A DNA stretch of 14,966 nt from Entrophospora sp. SA101 (Eukaryota; Glomeromycota; Glomeromycetes; Entrophosporales; Entrophosporaceae): positions 20,183 to 35,148 of the forward strand of contig CAUDNR010000249.1 in the NCBI GenBank assembly GCA_958430865.1, read 5' to 3'. Made by a program: the position numbers and the translations under genes. Shown piece after piece: positions 1-8,564 of this stretch; within the stretch, counting starts at the first letter, position 1; each line of letters opens with the position of its first letter. Below the pieces are notes generated by a model, which was given only the letters and a program-made list of their open reading frames with translations, searched no databases and was not told the DNA's origin.

Positions 1-2
1 GA

Positions 3-2264
3 CAATGTGAAGAACAGGGATGTGAAAACCTTGTGCTAGAGGACGCAATGTACTGTTGGCCCTGTGAAAAGAATCTACCAGAGTGCATAAGGGAAGGATG
101 CCGAAGCTCAGTGCAGCATAGGTCAAATCGGTACTGTGATGTTTGCTTTAATAACATGAGCCCACCAAACACACCATCACCAACAGTTTCTCGAACAGTC
201 AGAATGGGGCAAGGAGCGGGACCTCAACCAAACTTAGCAGGAACTAGTATCCAGGGAATAGGAAGAACTGCCACACCACCACCAAGACAACCGCCTAATT
301 GGCAAACAACAGTCACACAACCACCAGGGGGCCAGCAGGGTATAGTTGATCCATTCATCACGGTTATTAGGTCATCTTCCCCACCAATTCTACCAATTAC
401 ACAACCAATTGCAATACCAGTACCCACTACACAACCACAACCACCACCACCACAGCCAATAGCTCCACAACCAATGCCGCCACTAGTACCATTTCCACAG
501 CAACCACCAGTGACTACCCAACAGCAGCAGTTGCCATTACCAATACCACCAGTTACAGTGGCAAGCACTCAACCAACACAACCACCACCAGGGCAACCAC
601 CAGTGGGAGGAACATTTGGGTCCGGGCTGGGGATAGGAGGACCACCACCACCAATATGGACACCACAACCACCAGTACCACCCCCACCAGTACAACAACT
701 CATACAAGGAAACAACCAACCACCACAACCACAACCACAACCACCACCAGTGAATAGTGGTAATGGGCCAGTGGGCAACAATAATAACCAGCCACAACCC
801 CACCTATTCGGAGGAGTGCCACCACTGCCACCAAATAATAACAATAATCAACCGCCACCACTAAATATTGGAGGGGGATTACCCTTCTTCCCATTACCAC
901 CATATGGCAGAGGAGGAGGAGGAGGAACAGGAGGCCCTGGAGGACCAGGGGGACCAGGACCAGGCGGAATGGGTGGAGGAGGAGCAGGAGGACCAGCACC
1001 ACCAGCGGGAGATTTAGTTAATGCACTAGTAAACCTGGCAAATAGAATGGATCGCCCAAACAGAGGAGGGGAACAAAGATTAGTAGAGCTACCTAAATTC
1101 AATGGAGATATTGATGACCCATACCAATGGTGGAGAAGCTTTAATGAAGCATGTGAGGCAAATAATATTTCTCTGGAAAGAAGACTGCAAATAGTACCAA
1201 CATGTTTGAAGGGACAGGCTGAAGTCTGGAGGAAGACACCAGGCTTAGTTATTCTAACATGGGATGGATGGCCAGGAACTTATGAAGAGACAGTCAGCTT
1301 TAGGAAACAATTTTTTGACTATTTTAGCACAACACAACATCAACAAAAATGGATGAATGAACTAAGGAATCGACGAATGAAAGAAGGGGAAACTGTGGAC
1401 GCCTATGCAGGAGCATTAACTGAACTATACATGAAAGCAGACCCATTGGGACAATACCCCGAAAGTGATAAATTACAAGCATTCCTAAATGGACTACCAA
1501 GTCAAATAAGAATGTTCACCGAGTTAGCAGTACCCAGGGGATTCAGAGAGGCTTGGGAACAAGCAAAGAAAGTGGAAAGCACCTTAAGAAAAGATAACCC
1601 CTTTAATAATGATAGTCTTCAACACATCAACACATTAGTAGCTACCCAAGTAACACAACTAGGACAGAATGTGAATGCACTAGCCATGGAAATCAGAGAA
1701 GGTCGGAAATGTAACCTTTGTAACCAGCCAGGACATGAAGCCATAAACTGTAATCAACGAACCATGAACCAATGGCCAAACAGGAAAAGTAATGAGCAAC
1801 CAGGGGAATGTTTCCACTGTAATAAAACAGGACATTGGGCAAGGAACTGCCCAGAAAGAAACAAACGAGCAAAATGTTACAATTGTGGAAAAGAAGGCCA
1901 CATATCAAGTCAATGTAAGTGGCAACCAGTGGCAGTAGTACAAAGACAACAACCGCAAAAACAGGGAAGGAATTACCAGCAAAGAACTAATAACAATCAG
2001 CAACAGCCAAGAAGAGTCCTATTGAACCAAGAATACCATGAGGAGCAACAAGAACCACAATATTATACTGAATATCAACCACCAGTATACTATCAAAATC
2101 AACAACCCATACAAAACTACCAACAACAATACCTACCACCTCAACCTATACAACAACAGCCACAAACAGATACATTTGGAGCTTTAGCTACAGCTGTGCA
2201 CCAGCTAACTTCTAAACTCGAAAATTTAAGAATTGTACACAGTTGGAAGCAATATTTGGAATGA
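3..2264 (+). CDS. Retrotransposon Gag-like polyprotein with three CCHC zinc knuckles (5' partial)
   Basis: The frame is open from the window edge to a TGA at 2262-2264, giving 753 codons counted from base 3 (codon n starts at base 3n). The first ATG is at 48, but upstream codons continue a Cys pattern, so the true start is probably outside. Order of regions: two Cys4 modules (C2, C7, C18, C21 and C28, C33, C45, C48); a Pro/Gln-rich tract, about codons 57-285; a Gly-rich tract, 302-336; a capsid-like retrotransposon Gag domain, about 359-532, with WW and a conserved KGQAEVWR segment; three CX2CX4HX4C zinc knuckles at 570-583, 603-616 and 625-638; a Gln/Tyr-rich tail. By family knowledge, Gag assembles the particle and the knuckles bind element RNA. 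No pol domains follow. A -1 slippery heptamer lies near the end. It could be a retroelement relic or a host-retained Gag gene. Family assignment is firm; the start is uncertain. Confidence 0.88.
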   Translation, partial: QCEEQGCENLVLEDAMYCWPCEKNLPECIREGCRSSVQHRSNRYCDVCFNNMSPPNTPSPTVSRTVRMGQGAGPQPNLAGTSIQGIGRTATPPPRQPPNWQTTVTQPPGGQQGIVDPFITVIRSSSPPILPITQPIAIPVPTTQPQPPPPQPIAPQPMPPLVPFPQQPPVTTQQQQLPLPIPPVTVASTQPTQPPPGQPPVGGTFGSGLGIGGPPPPIWTPQPPVPPPPVQQLIQGNNQPPQPQPQPPPVNSGNGPVGNNNNQPQPHLFGGVPPLPPNNNNNQPPPLNIGGGLPFFPLPPYGRGGGGGTGGPGGPGGPGPGGMGGGGAGGPAPPAGDLVNALVNLANRMDRPNRGGEQRLVELPKFNGDIDDPYQWWRSFNEACEANNISLERRLQIVPTCLKGQAEVWRKTPGLVILTWDGWPGTYEETVSFRKQFFDYFSTTQHQQKWMNELRNRRMKEGETVDAYAGALTELYMKADPLGQYPESDKLQAFLNGLPSQIRMFTELAVPRGFREAWEQAKKVESTLRKDNPFNNDSLQHINTLVATQVTQLGQNVNALAMEIREGRKCNLCNQPGHEAINCNQRTMNQWPNRKSNEQPGECFHCNKTGHWARNCPERNKRAKCYNCGKEGHISSQCKWQPVAVVQRQQPQKQGRNYQQRTNNNQQQPRRVLLNQEYHEEQQEPQYYTEYQPPVYYQNQQPIQNYQQQYLPPQPIQQQPQTDTFGALATAVHQLTSKLENLRIVHSWKQYLE
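396..1016 (+). repeat. Low-complexity Pro/Gln then Gly-rich coding tract
   Basis: Within the Gag-like gene, near-repetitive CCA, CAA and ACA codons encode poly-Pro/Pro-Gln runs up to about base 890. GGA-rich codons follow, encoding a Gly-rich hinge at about 903-1010. The strong base skew opens long spurious frames on the opposite strand and in the other forward frames. The tract probably forms a disordered linker between the N-terminal Cys modules and the capsid-like domain. Confidence 0.85.
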
Positions 2265-2299
2265 ATAAGTCCTCTATGAAAACTTTATTGAAGTTGTAA
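2222..2299 (+). promoter_or_regulatory. Candidate -1 frameshift site near the Gag stop
   Basis: The heptamer A-AAT-TTA at 2222-2228 is in the correct register for a -1 slip (X XXY YYZ). It is the heptamer type used at the Rous sarcoma virus gag-pol junction. After a slip, translation would start with AAG at 2228, add 23 codons and stop at TAA 2297-2299, in place of the 0-frame TGA at 2262. The added peptide contains TQLEAIFGMNKSS. A plain one-base indel late in the gene would look the same, and I did not find a clear downstream pseudoknot. Confidence 0.3.
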
Positions 2300-2816
2300 A
2301 AAGATGGACGAAGGTGGTTTTGTAGTTTTTTACAAGGTAAGAACCAGCAATCTAAAATGATGTAAAGGTATAGGTGTGGCAATTAAAAAATTACGAAAGA
2401 TTCTTGACAAAAGATATCTTTTTATTATTTGACTATATACGATATATATTTATTATTATTTTCACACAATATTAATGCTATGATAGTTTGAAAACATATT
2501 TGATCTTTCAATTTCCTATTATTATTAAGAATTTATGACAGTTCACAAGATCCAAAGGCCAAAAATATATTATGGTAATAAATTATGTGTCTGCGAATTT
2601 ATTTGAAAAAAGAACTAAAATGGAAAAGAGAACACTGATTTTCTATATAATACTACTTGAAGGTTATGTGACATTAATGATGACAATTTGCAACGTTGTG
2701 ATTTTCATAGTGTTAGTGTCCTTTATTATTATGGTTTGGAATTATAAATTCCAATAAAATTTAATGTCATCGATAAAATAATAATAATAAAGATATAAAC
2801 GCGTTGCCAGAAGTGT
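2300..2816. other. AT-rich spacer, no gene recognised
   Basis: This is AT-rich DNA with homopolymer runs and many stops in all frames. A 61-codon frame at 2572-2757 (+) encodes a hydrophobic peptide with no family signature and is probably chance. I see no protease, reverse transcriptase or integrase remnant after the Gag-like gene. Confidence 0.5.
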
Positions 2817-2826
2817 AGTGTAAATA

Positions 2827-3032
2827 GTCTTGGACAAAAAAGTAGATATTCATAATTAATGTATCTGAAATATCAACAGGTCAGCAATCAGATCCACCAT
2901 CTTTTATCGATGATGTGCAAATTTTCTGCAAATAAACCAAAAAATTTCATCTAGCAAATAAGTCAAACTTGGTTAACATCACGACCGTCTACTAATAATG
3001 TGAATACGATATTATAATGCCTTGTCCAAGAC
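2827..3032. mobile_element. Probable Tc1/mariner-type miniature inverted-repeat element
   Basis: An 11-bp inverted repeat, GTCTTGGACAA at 2827-2837 and TTGTCCAAGAC at 3022-3032, bounds about 206 bp of non-coding DNA. The bases inside the left end (AAAAAAGTAGATATTC) resemble the inner part of Tc1/mariner termini as I recall them, where a CTTGGACAAAA-type end is common. No transposase frame is present between the ends, so this would be a non-autonomous or internally deleted copy. Beyond the 11 bp the arms diverge, and the exact boundaries and TA target duplication are unclear. Confidence 0.4.
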
Positions 3033-3045
3033 ATTTCTTGTTTAT

Positions 3046-3221
3046 AATAATTTATTAATTATTTGAAGTTCTCCATATAGATAATTGGAGTAATCAGTCA
3101 TTGCCCAGGATTTGCTTGTTTTATTTCTAACTTTTGAGTTTTAGGCCACCACGCGGACCTTTTCTTCATAAACTCTTAAGCAACACCTTGTTATTTAATT
3201 AATTCAGATTTTGGCTTTGAA
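3046..3221 (-). pseudogene. Unidentified coding remnant in two overlapping frames
   Basis: On the minus strand two frames read like protein and are joined only by shifts. The first, 3221 down to the stop at 3098, contains SKPKSELIK, EFMKKRSAWWPKTQK and LEIKQANPGQ with two internal stops. The second contains RVYEEKVRVVA and then SKSWAMTDYSNYLYGELQ, ending near 3046. Composition is richer in GC and Trp than the surrounding DNA. I do not recognise the family. It abuts the right end of the mariner-like element. Chance is possible. Confidence 0.3.
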
Positions 3222-3225
3222 TCTA

Positions 3226-4350
3226 TTTTTAGGAATTGGATTATGCTCTATTTGCTTAATTTTTTGTTTTTTTTTCAATCAAATAGACAAATTTTATTCC
3301 TTTTTCTTTTACGAAGATTGTCGAGAACCGATCCTGTTCTAATATTTTAATTATTTAAATTAGCCCTTTGAATTTTTGATTAGATATTAAACGCTTTAAT
3401 CTAAATTCCCAATTGGTTGATGGGATCATTTCTTTTCAGCATTCACATAGTTGCTTGAGATAAGTTGGTACAGTTTGTTTAGTCTTACCAAGTGTTTTTT
3501 GTTTGATCAATTTCACTCTTAAATCTACTAATTATTGCTCGTTTTCATCTTGTTTTACCAGGTAATTTTTTTTGGACCATCGGAAGAATTAACAAGTCTA
3601 TTTAAATAGTAAGTATGGCTTGAATTTGTAGCCCAAGGATTAATTTTATTAATTTGGATTAAACAACTAGATCAATAAATAGTTTTCTTTGAAGGAACCT
3701 AGTCATGTGATATCTAGCAACATTGTTTTTCGAAGAAATTTCAGGGCATTTTATTGAAGAGTCAGCCTTAAGTTTATGTGTATGCTTCTTAGAGAAATGG
3801 TTTTATAATCATTTAGATTTGAGTATGACCTTGAAACAACATCTGCACCATATGACTTATTTTATCTATTCCGAAAGGGAAAAATCCATTTTTTATAATA
3901 AAGAATTAATACTGTCTGTATCGTATTTAGAAATATAAATAAAGGGTTGTAGAATAATTTATCACTTAAGAAGGGTTGAAAAGGGTTCAGAATCAAATAT
4001 GAAAACCGAGAATTCGCTCTTTCAATAAACACTTCGATTTAGTAGATTAACAATACTAATTGTCTCAAACCACTGTAATCATTAATAAAAGTCTTTATAC
4101 GAATTACCATCTATTGTATAAACGTCCAATCAAAGAAATGAACTATTACAAGAAGCAATAGTTAATTTAGCCGAGTTCATAATAATACTATAAATGATTG
4201 ACGCAACTGTTTAGAAGAGATATAAGATAATAATAATTTTAGTGTACTGCGCATTCTTGTTATACGAATCTGTCAATTAAATATCTATTATCGAACGACA
4301 AGTGATTCAATAACTTGGTTGTTAAGAAAATATTTAATTTATTAATATAA
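3226..4350. other. AT-rich spacer, no gene recognised
   Basis: This region is AT-rich with poly-T tracts. A 71-codon frame at 3723-3938 (+) has mixed composition but no motif I recognise and no supporting splice or neighbour signal, so I do not call it a gene. I see nothing else here. Confidence 0.5.
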
Positions 4351-4357
4351 TCACAAA

Positions 4358-4920
4358 TTAAGGAATATATCCCGCACTATTTCGCCAATGTATAGTCAAT
4401 CTTTGATCTTTTTTGTACAAATCTGCCACTTTGGTATTTGAAGGAAGATATGGTATCATTTCATTACTATACTTGGCTCTTTTTATTTTTTTTTTTTTGG
4501 CAATTCCATTATTGTTGGACATAATCTATTTTGATGTTCCTTCCCATAGTGATACCAACATGAAATTTCTTCTTGATTGGCTTGGCATGCTTTGATACAA
4601 AGAAGCCAAATTTTGTGCCGTAGTTTCAAAAGTATTTTCTCTAACATTTAAACTTTTTTTACTAGTTTCTTGGTCTTCTTCTTCTTCTTCCTCGGTAAAT
4701 GCAAGCAATTCTTGCGTCAAACCCTTATCCTATTCGAAACATTTTGGGTAATGGGTGTTTGTTTTTGCGCCGATTCTTGAATAATGGATACTTGACACTG
4801 ATATAACATTTCGAGAAGAATATCTGACTTTCAATAATTCTATCTATGATTTGATAGAACTGACGTTTTTTCAAAATCTTCATATTTTGTTGAGTATTTT
4901 ATTTTGACAAACTGCAAATC
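4358..4920 (-). pseudogene. Frame-broken member of a repeated Rhizophagus protein family
   Basis: Reading the minus strand from 4920, protein-like sequence continues through several frames. The pieces are: a stretch with DILLEMLYQCQVSIIQ and SAQKQTPITQNVS (two in-frame stops near its start); a shifted frame, 4720 downward, with LLAFTEEEEEED and TAQNLASLYQ; a second shift at about 4596 giving KACQANQEEISCWYHYGKEH; and, after a poly-A run, a piece with NEMIPYLPSNTKVADLYKK ending at a stop at 4358-4360. The pattern SLY-(x)-KA...ANQEEI-CWY-YGKE matches a family of unknown function that I recall as highly repeated in Rhizophagus irregularis. At least two frameshifts and two stops make it non-functional. 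The identification is from memory and not verified. Confidence 0.55.
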
Positions 4921-4984
4921 TATTTGTGACTTAATTTAATCATCTTTACGGATTGTTAAAAAATTGGATCAACACTAATACTAA

Positions 4985-5188
4985 TGTAAAATATTGCGGC
5001 TGCAACAGCCAGGACCTCGGATTATTATAATTGACGTACAAGTACGGTCGGCAATTGTTGTATCCATTACCAGCTTAAAGGCATGACAATCCAAAGGGGT
5101 CGATCGTGAAATTCATGGTGTGCGAGCATATTCTAACACACTTTGTCGCGATCTTAATGCTGCGTTGAACATCCTTCAAATGTTTTAA
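4985..5188 (+). pseudogene. C-terminal Zn-ribbon/RuvC-III remnant of a TnpB/Fanzor-like protein
   Basis: A single frame from 4985 to the TAA at 5186-5188 has one in-frame TGA at 5084-5086. It encodes KGVDREIHGVRAYSNTLC, then RDLNAALNILQMF and the stop. This matches the end of OrfB/TnpB and Fanzor proteins, where a Cys-rich ribbon is followed by an (N)RD-x-N-x-A-x-NI block whose Asp (here 5150-5152) is the third RuvC catalytic residue. The first Cys of the ribbon pair appears replaced by Tyr, and the upstream Cys pair is not evident. Upstream DNA carries another family on the opposite strand, so the rest of the gene is missing. The stretch is GC-richer than its surroundings. Confidence 0.5.
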
Positions 5189-5650
5189 CAGAAACATAAT
5201 GATTATTTCCGGTTTACATGAGGAATGGCAGCTGTATATAACAAGAAACCCTTTTGATAAATCTTTTAAATATTCTTAAATAATAAACTCTTTTAAGTAA
5301 AACTCTTTTAATTTCTTTTGTGATCAAGGTGCATTATACCCTCCGTATCTCTAATTCTTTTTTCTTTGAACCGAATTTCTTTATATCATAGGGAACAACC
5401 AGGTATTAAAGCTGCAGCTTGAGCACCACCATTTTTTTCACCGCCATACTTGCATACTGCAGTTGCATTAGATTTATTGCAGCAATGTGATTGAGCATTC
5501 TTTTTTGAGTATTTAATTTTTTTTACTTGCTTCAGATAAAAATGGTGTTTTTTTAGAAAAAGTTTTGGCATTAATTGAACATTTTTATAATAATAATATT
5601 TAAAATAAAGTATTTTTATTGGGAAGTGTTCTGTTAATTCTGATTGGTTA
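5189..5650. other. Spacer with a small Cys-containing open frame of unknown status
   Basis: The stretch is AT-rich apart from 5386-5500. There a minus-strand frame (5571 to 5386, 61 codons) ends in a Cys/Gly/Ala-rich segment with HCCNKSNATAVCKYGG and AQAAALIPGC before a TGA. Its N-terminal part is Lys/Phe-rich, has no signal peptide, and could be intron or untranslated sequence; an AG that could act as a splice acceptor lies just before the Cys-rich part. I do not recognise the family. It may be a relic or a last exon. Confidence 0.2.
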
Positions 5651-5654
5651 ATTT

Positions 5655-5820
5655 ATGACAAATGACAAATGATGATCATAGTAATAGTATATGGCCATTG
5701 ATCATAATAGTCATATGACCAAGTCATTTACAACAAATGACAAATGACCAATGACTACATGTCATATGACTAAATGACTTGGTCATTTGTCATAAAGGGT
5801 ATATGACCTTGTCATATGCC
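5655..5820. repeat. TGAC/GTCA-rich fold-back repeat
   Basis: Short blocks of ATGAC, AAATGAC and GTCATATGAC recur in both orientations. A 16-bp perfect inverted repeat pairs 5715-5730 with 5771-5786, and a second overlapping one pairs 5737-5749 with 5781-5793. The self-complementary GTCATATGAC occurs at 5710-5719 and 5761-5770. The region could fold into several alternative cruciforms. It resembles a fold-back or MITE-type repeat, but no target-site duplication is evident. Confidence 0.6.
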
Positions 5821-5981
5821 AACACTGCCAGGTACAGTATTTATGCAACTTTTCTCGATGTACTTGTTATGAAATATATGGCCATAGTAAATCTATTTTT
5901 AGTAGGAATGAAAATCCTTTCATTGCAATCCAGGCACAGATTTTAGATGATTTCATTAATAATATTCGATGCAAGGTTTGA
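5799..5981 (+). other. Short Cys-rich open frame, possible exon or relic
   Basis: An ATG-poor frame runs from just after a TAA at about 5793 to TGA at 5979-5981. It encodes ICQHCQVQYLCNFSRCTCYE, then a segment with IFSRNENPFIAIQ and ILDDFINNIRC. The CxxC pair followed by further Cys suggests a metal-binding fragment, and composition is protein-like. There is no in-frame start near the front and no recognised family. It begins inside the TGAC-rich repeat, which argues for a relic carried with or interrupted by that repeat. Chance is possible. Confidence 0.25.
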
Positions 5982-6864
5982 GAGATAATCAAAACCAACA
6001 GTTGTTAGAGTTTATTCCTATATTAACACTACCACTACCATATCATCTTATTCTTGTTCTCCTGCTATTGTTACTGCTATTGCTACCGCTGCTTGCTATT
6101 GCTACTGCTACTAAACATGTTAGCTCTCTTAGTAAATGATCGTCGCCGAATCCAAAATGCCGAAATTTACTAAATAGCCGAAAATTCTGGGTAGTTTTTT
6201 TATGACTATTGATATGAAGAATATTGTAAATCCGAAATTGCTTGCCGGAATTGATTTTTTCACAATCCATTTCGGCTAACATCCTTAGTCAATATTCCAT
6301 TCAATAAAAATTACATGCAATTTTCCTTAAATATGTAATATAAATGATAGCCTTTATTCATAATATGGTAAGGAATTACCTGTAATTAAATTGTATATAA
6401 AATAGTATAATAATTCCACAAAGAAATATCTCTTTAGGTATTGACATATTAGAGATGTCACGTGTTTAAACAACAATCCATGCTTGATTTTACATCTAAT
6501 GGAAGAGTCTCATCTGTGATTGTATTGGAAAAAAGTATTTTGAAGTTACTATTTAAATTCCTTTGCTTCTAATAGAAGTTCATGAAAATTATTTCATTAG
6601 TGAACTATATGTTTTTTTTTCATCTTACATATAATTACAAAGTTTATCTGAATATTATTATGTGAATTTTTTGTGTATAACTAACATTTATAAATTTATA
6701 AATGCGGGGAGGAGTCAATCCAGATTGAACATCTTTGGCATGACCTAGAAACACGTTATTTTCTACCTAAATTCCTTCTTACAATAATTTTCTGATCGCA
6801 TTGGTCTCTATGGAACCTCAATTATTGATTTATAAAATGTTAAACGTCCCCCGTGCTTCTTAAG

Positions 6865-6882
6865 TCGGCAATTTTTTGCCGA
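6865..6882. repeat. Short perfect hairpin TCGGCAA-TTTT-TTGCCGA
   Basis: Two 7-bp arms (6865-6871 and 6876-6882) flank a four-T loop. It is an isolated GC-containing stem in AT-rich DNA. It may be a fold-back repeat end; no transcript or gene boundary supports a terminator role. Confidence 0.4.
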
Positions 6883-7365
6883 GAAAAGGTTTATTAGTTT
6901 TTTTAATAATCAAGCTTAAAATATTTAGGGCCAAATCTCCTAATTTTTATAGCCAGCATAGACATTTGCTATAGTAATAATAATAAATGCATGACATCGT
7001 TAAATATTTCCGGCCAACATTTTAAATGAAATGAATTAGCATAAACAAGTTATTCGAAGAAGTGTCACTCTTTTAGAAACCAAAAAAAGAGCTTGCCGTA
7101 ATTGTTTCAATTTTTGTTTTTTGTTTTTATACTCTCAGTAATTTCATTTCTCATCAACCATCCAAGTGTAATAGTAATAAAAATGCCCGGTGTCTCCTTT
7201 TTTAGAAGCCTTAGACAAGATGTTATATAAAACTTATATAAAAAGAAAGCTGACGGGTTGTTTCTTACAAGCATGAAAATATTGATGAAGGTTCATTTTA
7301 TTTGATCTAATACAGTGCGTTGCGTGTCTCATGATAATCGAAAAAAATCAGATTCATTTAAAAGC

Positions 7366-7396
<31 letters not shown>

Positions 7397-7409
7397 TACT
7401 ATTATTATT
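7366..7409. repeat. (ATT)n microsatellite
   Basis: A tandem TTA/ATT trinucleotide run with a short ACT interruption near its 3' end. Non-coding. Confidence 0.9.
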
Positions 7410-8385
7410 GAATGTTTTATCAAATAAAAAAATTTGACATTGACTTGCGAAGCATCTCTTTCATGACCTGTCCCACATGTCTGCTGATGATGATAAAAAA
7501 TAATTTGATGCAAGTATTATATTAACCAAGACTCGAGGGTTTAAGTGCAATAGAGAAAATTTTTTTTTTGTGATCTTTTGTTTATTGTTCTAGAAAACAA
7601 ATTATATTGCAAATGACATTTTTTTCGCAACACACATTTGAATGTCAAACCAAGTTATTAAATATATTCAATATTTTATAGCCTTTATTCTAATATTTTT
7701 ATTTTGCAAATGTCTAAAGAGTAAAAGTTATTAATCGTCTACGGAGACATGAAACAGCAGCACATTTTTGATTTAATGTCCATACACAAACAAACTAATT
7801 AAACCTCTGATAGAAAACGAACATTGGAGAAATTACTATATTCATTTAAATATTTACAGCCATTCTTTTAAAAAATAATGATGGCTTTGATAGTAAATAA
7901 GTGTATTTTTTTTTTGAAAAATTATCAACCCGTCACATAGATTCGTTGAAATAAGGTTTGACTGTATATGTGTGGACAAATTTTAGAAGTTCTTCTACTC
8001 AGCAAGCTGAATCCCAATTGATTAAAATAATGTAATTTATTATTAATATTATTATATATAATTTTAGTTAAAGGCGAATCTTTTTTGAATCCAGATATTT
8101 AGTTGACAAATGTTATGGAATTTACCAAAGAAATTACTTGGGATATAACTTGAATCGCTTTATAGGATGTCAAATGAGTAATTGCAAATATATTATTTAG
8201 TACTTTTATTCAATACAATTACTTTGATCGCGGTAATTATTTGGTAACAATTGTAATGATGGTGGAAAGATATATGAAAATTATTGAAATTTTAATAATT
8301 TTTTTATAATAACTGATAAGAAATGAACGTCTATAAATCATTAAATACATATAAAAAATAACAATAGTAGTAGTAGTAGAAAGTA

Positions 8386-8398
8386 TATAAATAAATAA

Positions 8399-8452
<54 letters not shown>

Positions 8453-8530
8453 ATATTGGATAATATACAATAATGAATCTAAATCTAAAAAAATCTAAAA
8501 TAATAATAGTAATAATAATAATAAATAATA
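8386..8530. repeat. Compound (AT)n, (AAAT)n and (AAT)n microsatellites
   Basis: AAAT repeats, a run of alternating AT (about 8400-8422), more AAAT repeats to about 8453, then AAT repeats at about 8500-8529. They lie just beyond the 3' end of the VPS9-type gene. The runs create long spurious open frames. Confidence 0.92.
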
Positions 8531-8564
8531 CATACTAATACATTTAAATAAAAGATTATAAATG

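Larger units (their letters stand above)
5982..8385. other. Long AT-rich intergenic region, no gene recognised
   Basis: About 2.4 kb of AT-rich DNA with poly-T/poly-A runs and stops in all frames. An imperfect GCTATT/GCTACT hexamer tract lies at 6061-6113, with several GCCGAA/TTCGGC motifs at 6144-6278 (TAGCCGAAA at 6175-6183 is inverted at 6270-6278). An (ATT)n tract is at 7366-7409 and a short hairpin at 6865-6882. A minus-strand frame at 6043-6282 is the translation of the hexamer tract plus flanking DNA and is not supported as a gene. Confidence 0.55.

Noticed and set aside
224..1102. Several long open frames on the minus strand and in other plus frames across the Pro/Gly-rich part of Gag
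   Set aside because: They are mirror images of repetitive CCA/GGA codons; the peptides are Gly, Trp, Cys, Val or Leu runs without domains, while the Gag frame has clear domains downstream.
1680..1908. Minus-strand frames opposite the zinc knuckles
   Set aside because: They lie wholly antisense to the conserved CCHC knuckles and show no family features.
1915..1920. GTAAGT as a 5' splice site inside Gag
   Set aside because: It falls directly after the last Cys of the third knuckle in an open frame, with no need for an intron; chance match.
2572..2757. 61-codon hydrophobic frame as a small membrane protein
   Set aside because: AT-rich DNA commonly yields Phe/Ile/Leu frames; there is no homology cue or gene context.
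3723..3938. 71-codon plus-strand frame
   Set aside because: No recognised motif, splice signal or neighbour support.
8237..8470. Minus-strand frame rich in Tyr, Ile, Leu and Phe
   Set aside because: It is the translation of the AT and AAAT microsatellites.
7366..8530. A CRISPR-like or tandem spacer array
   Set aside because: The repeats are simple microsatellites without unique spacers.
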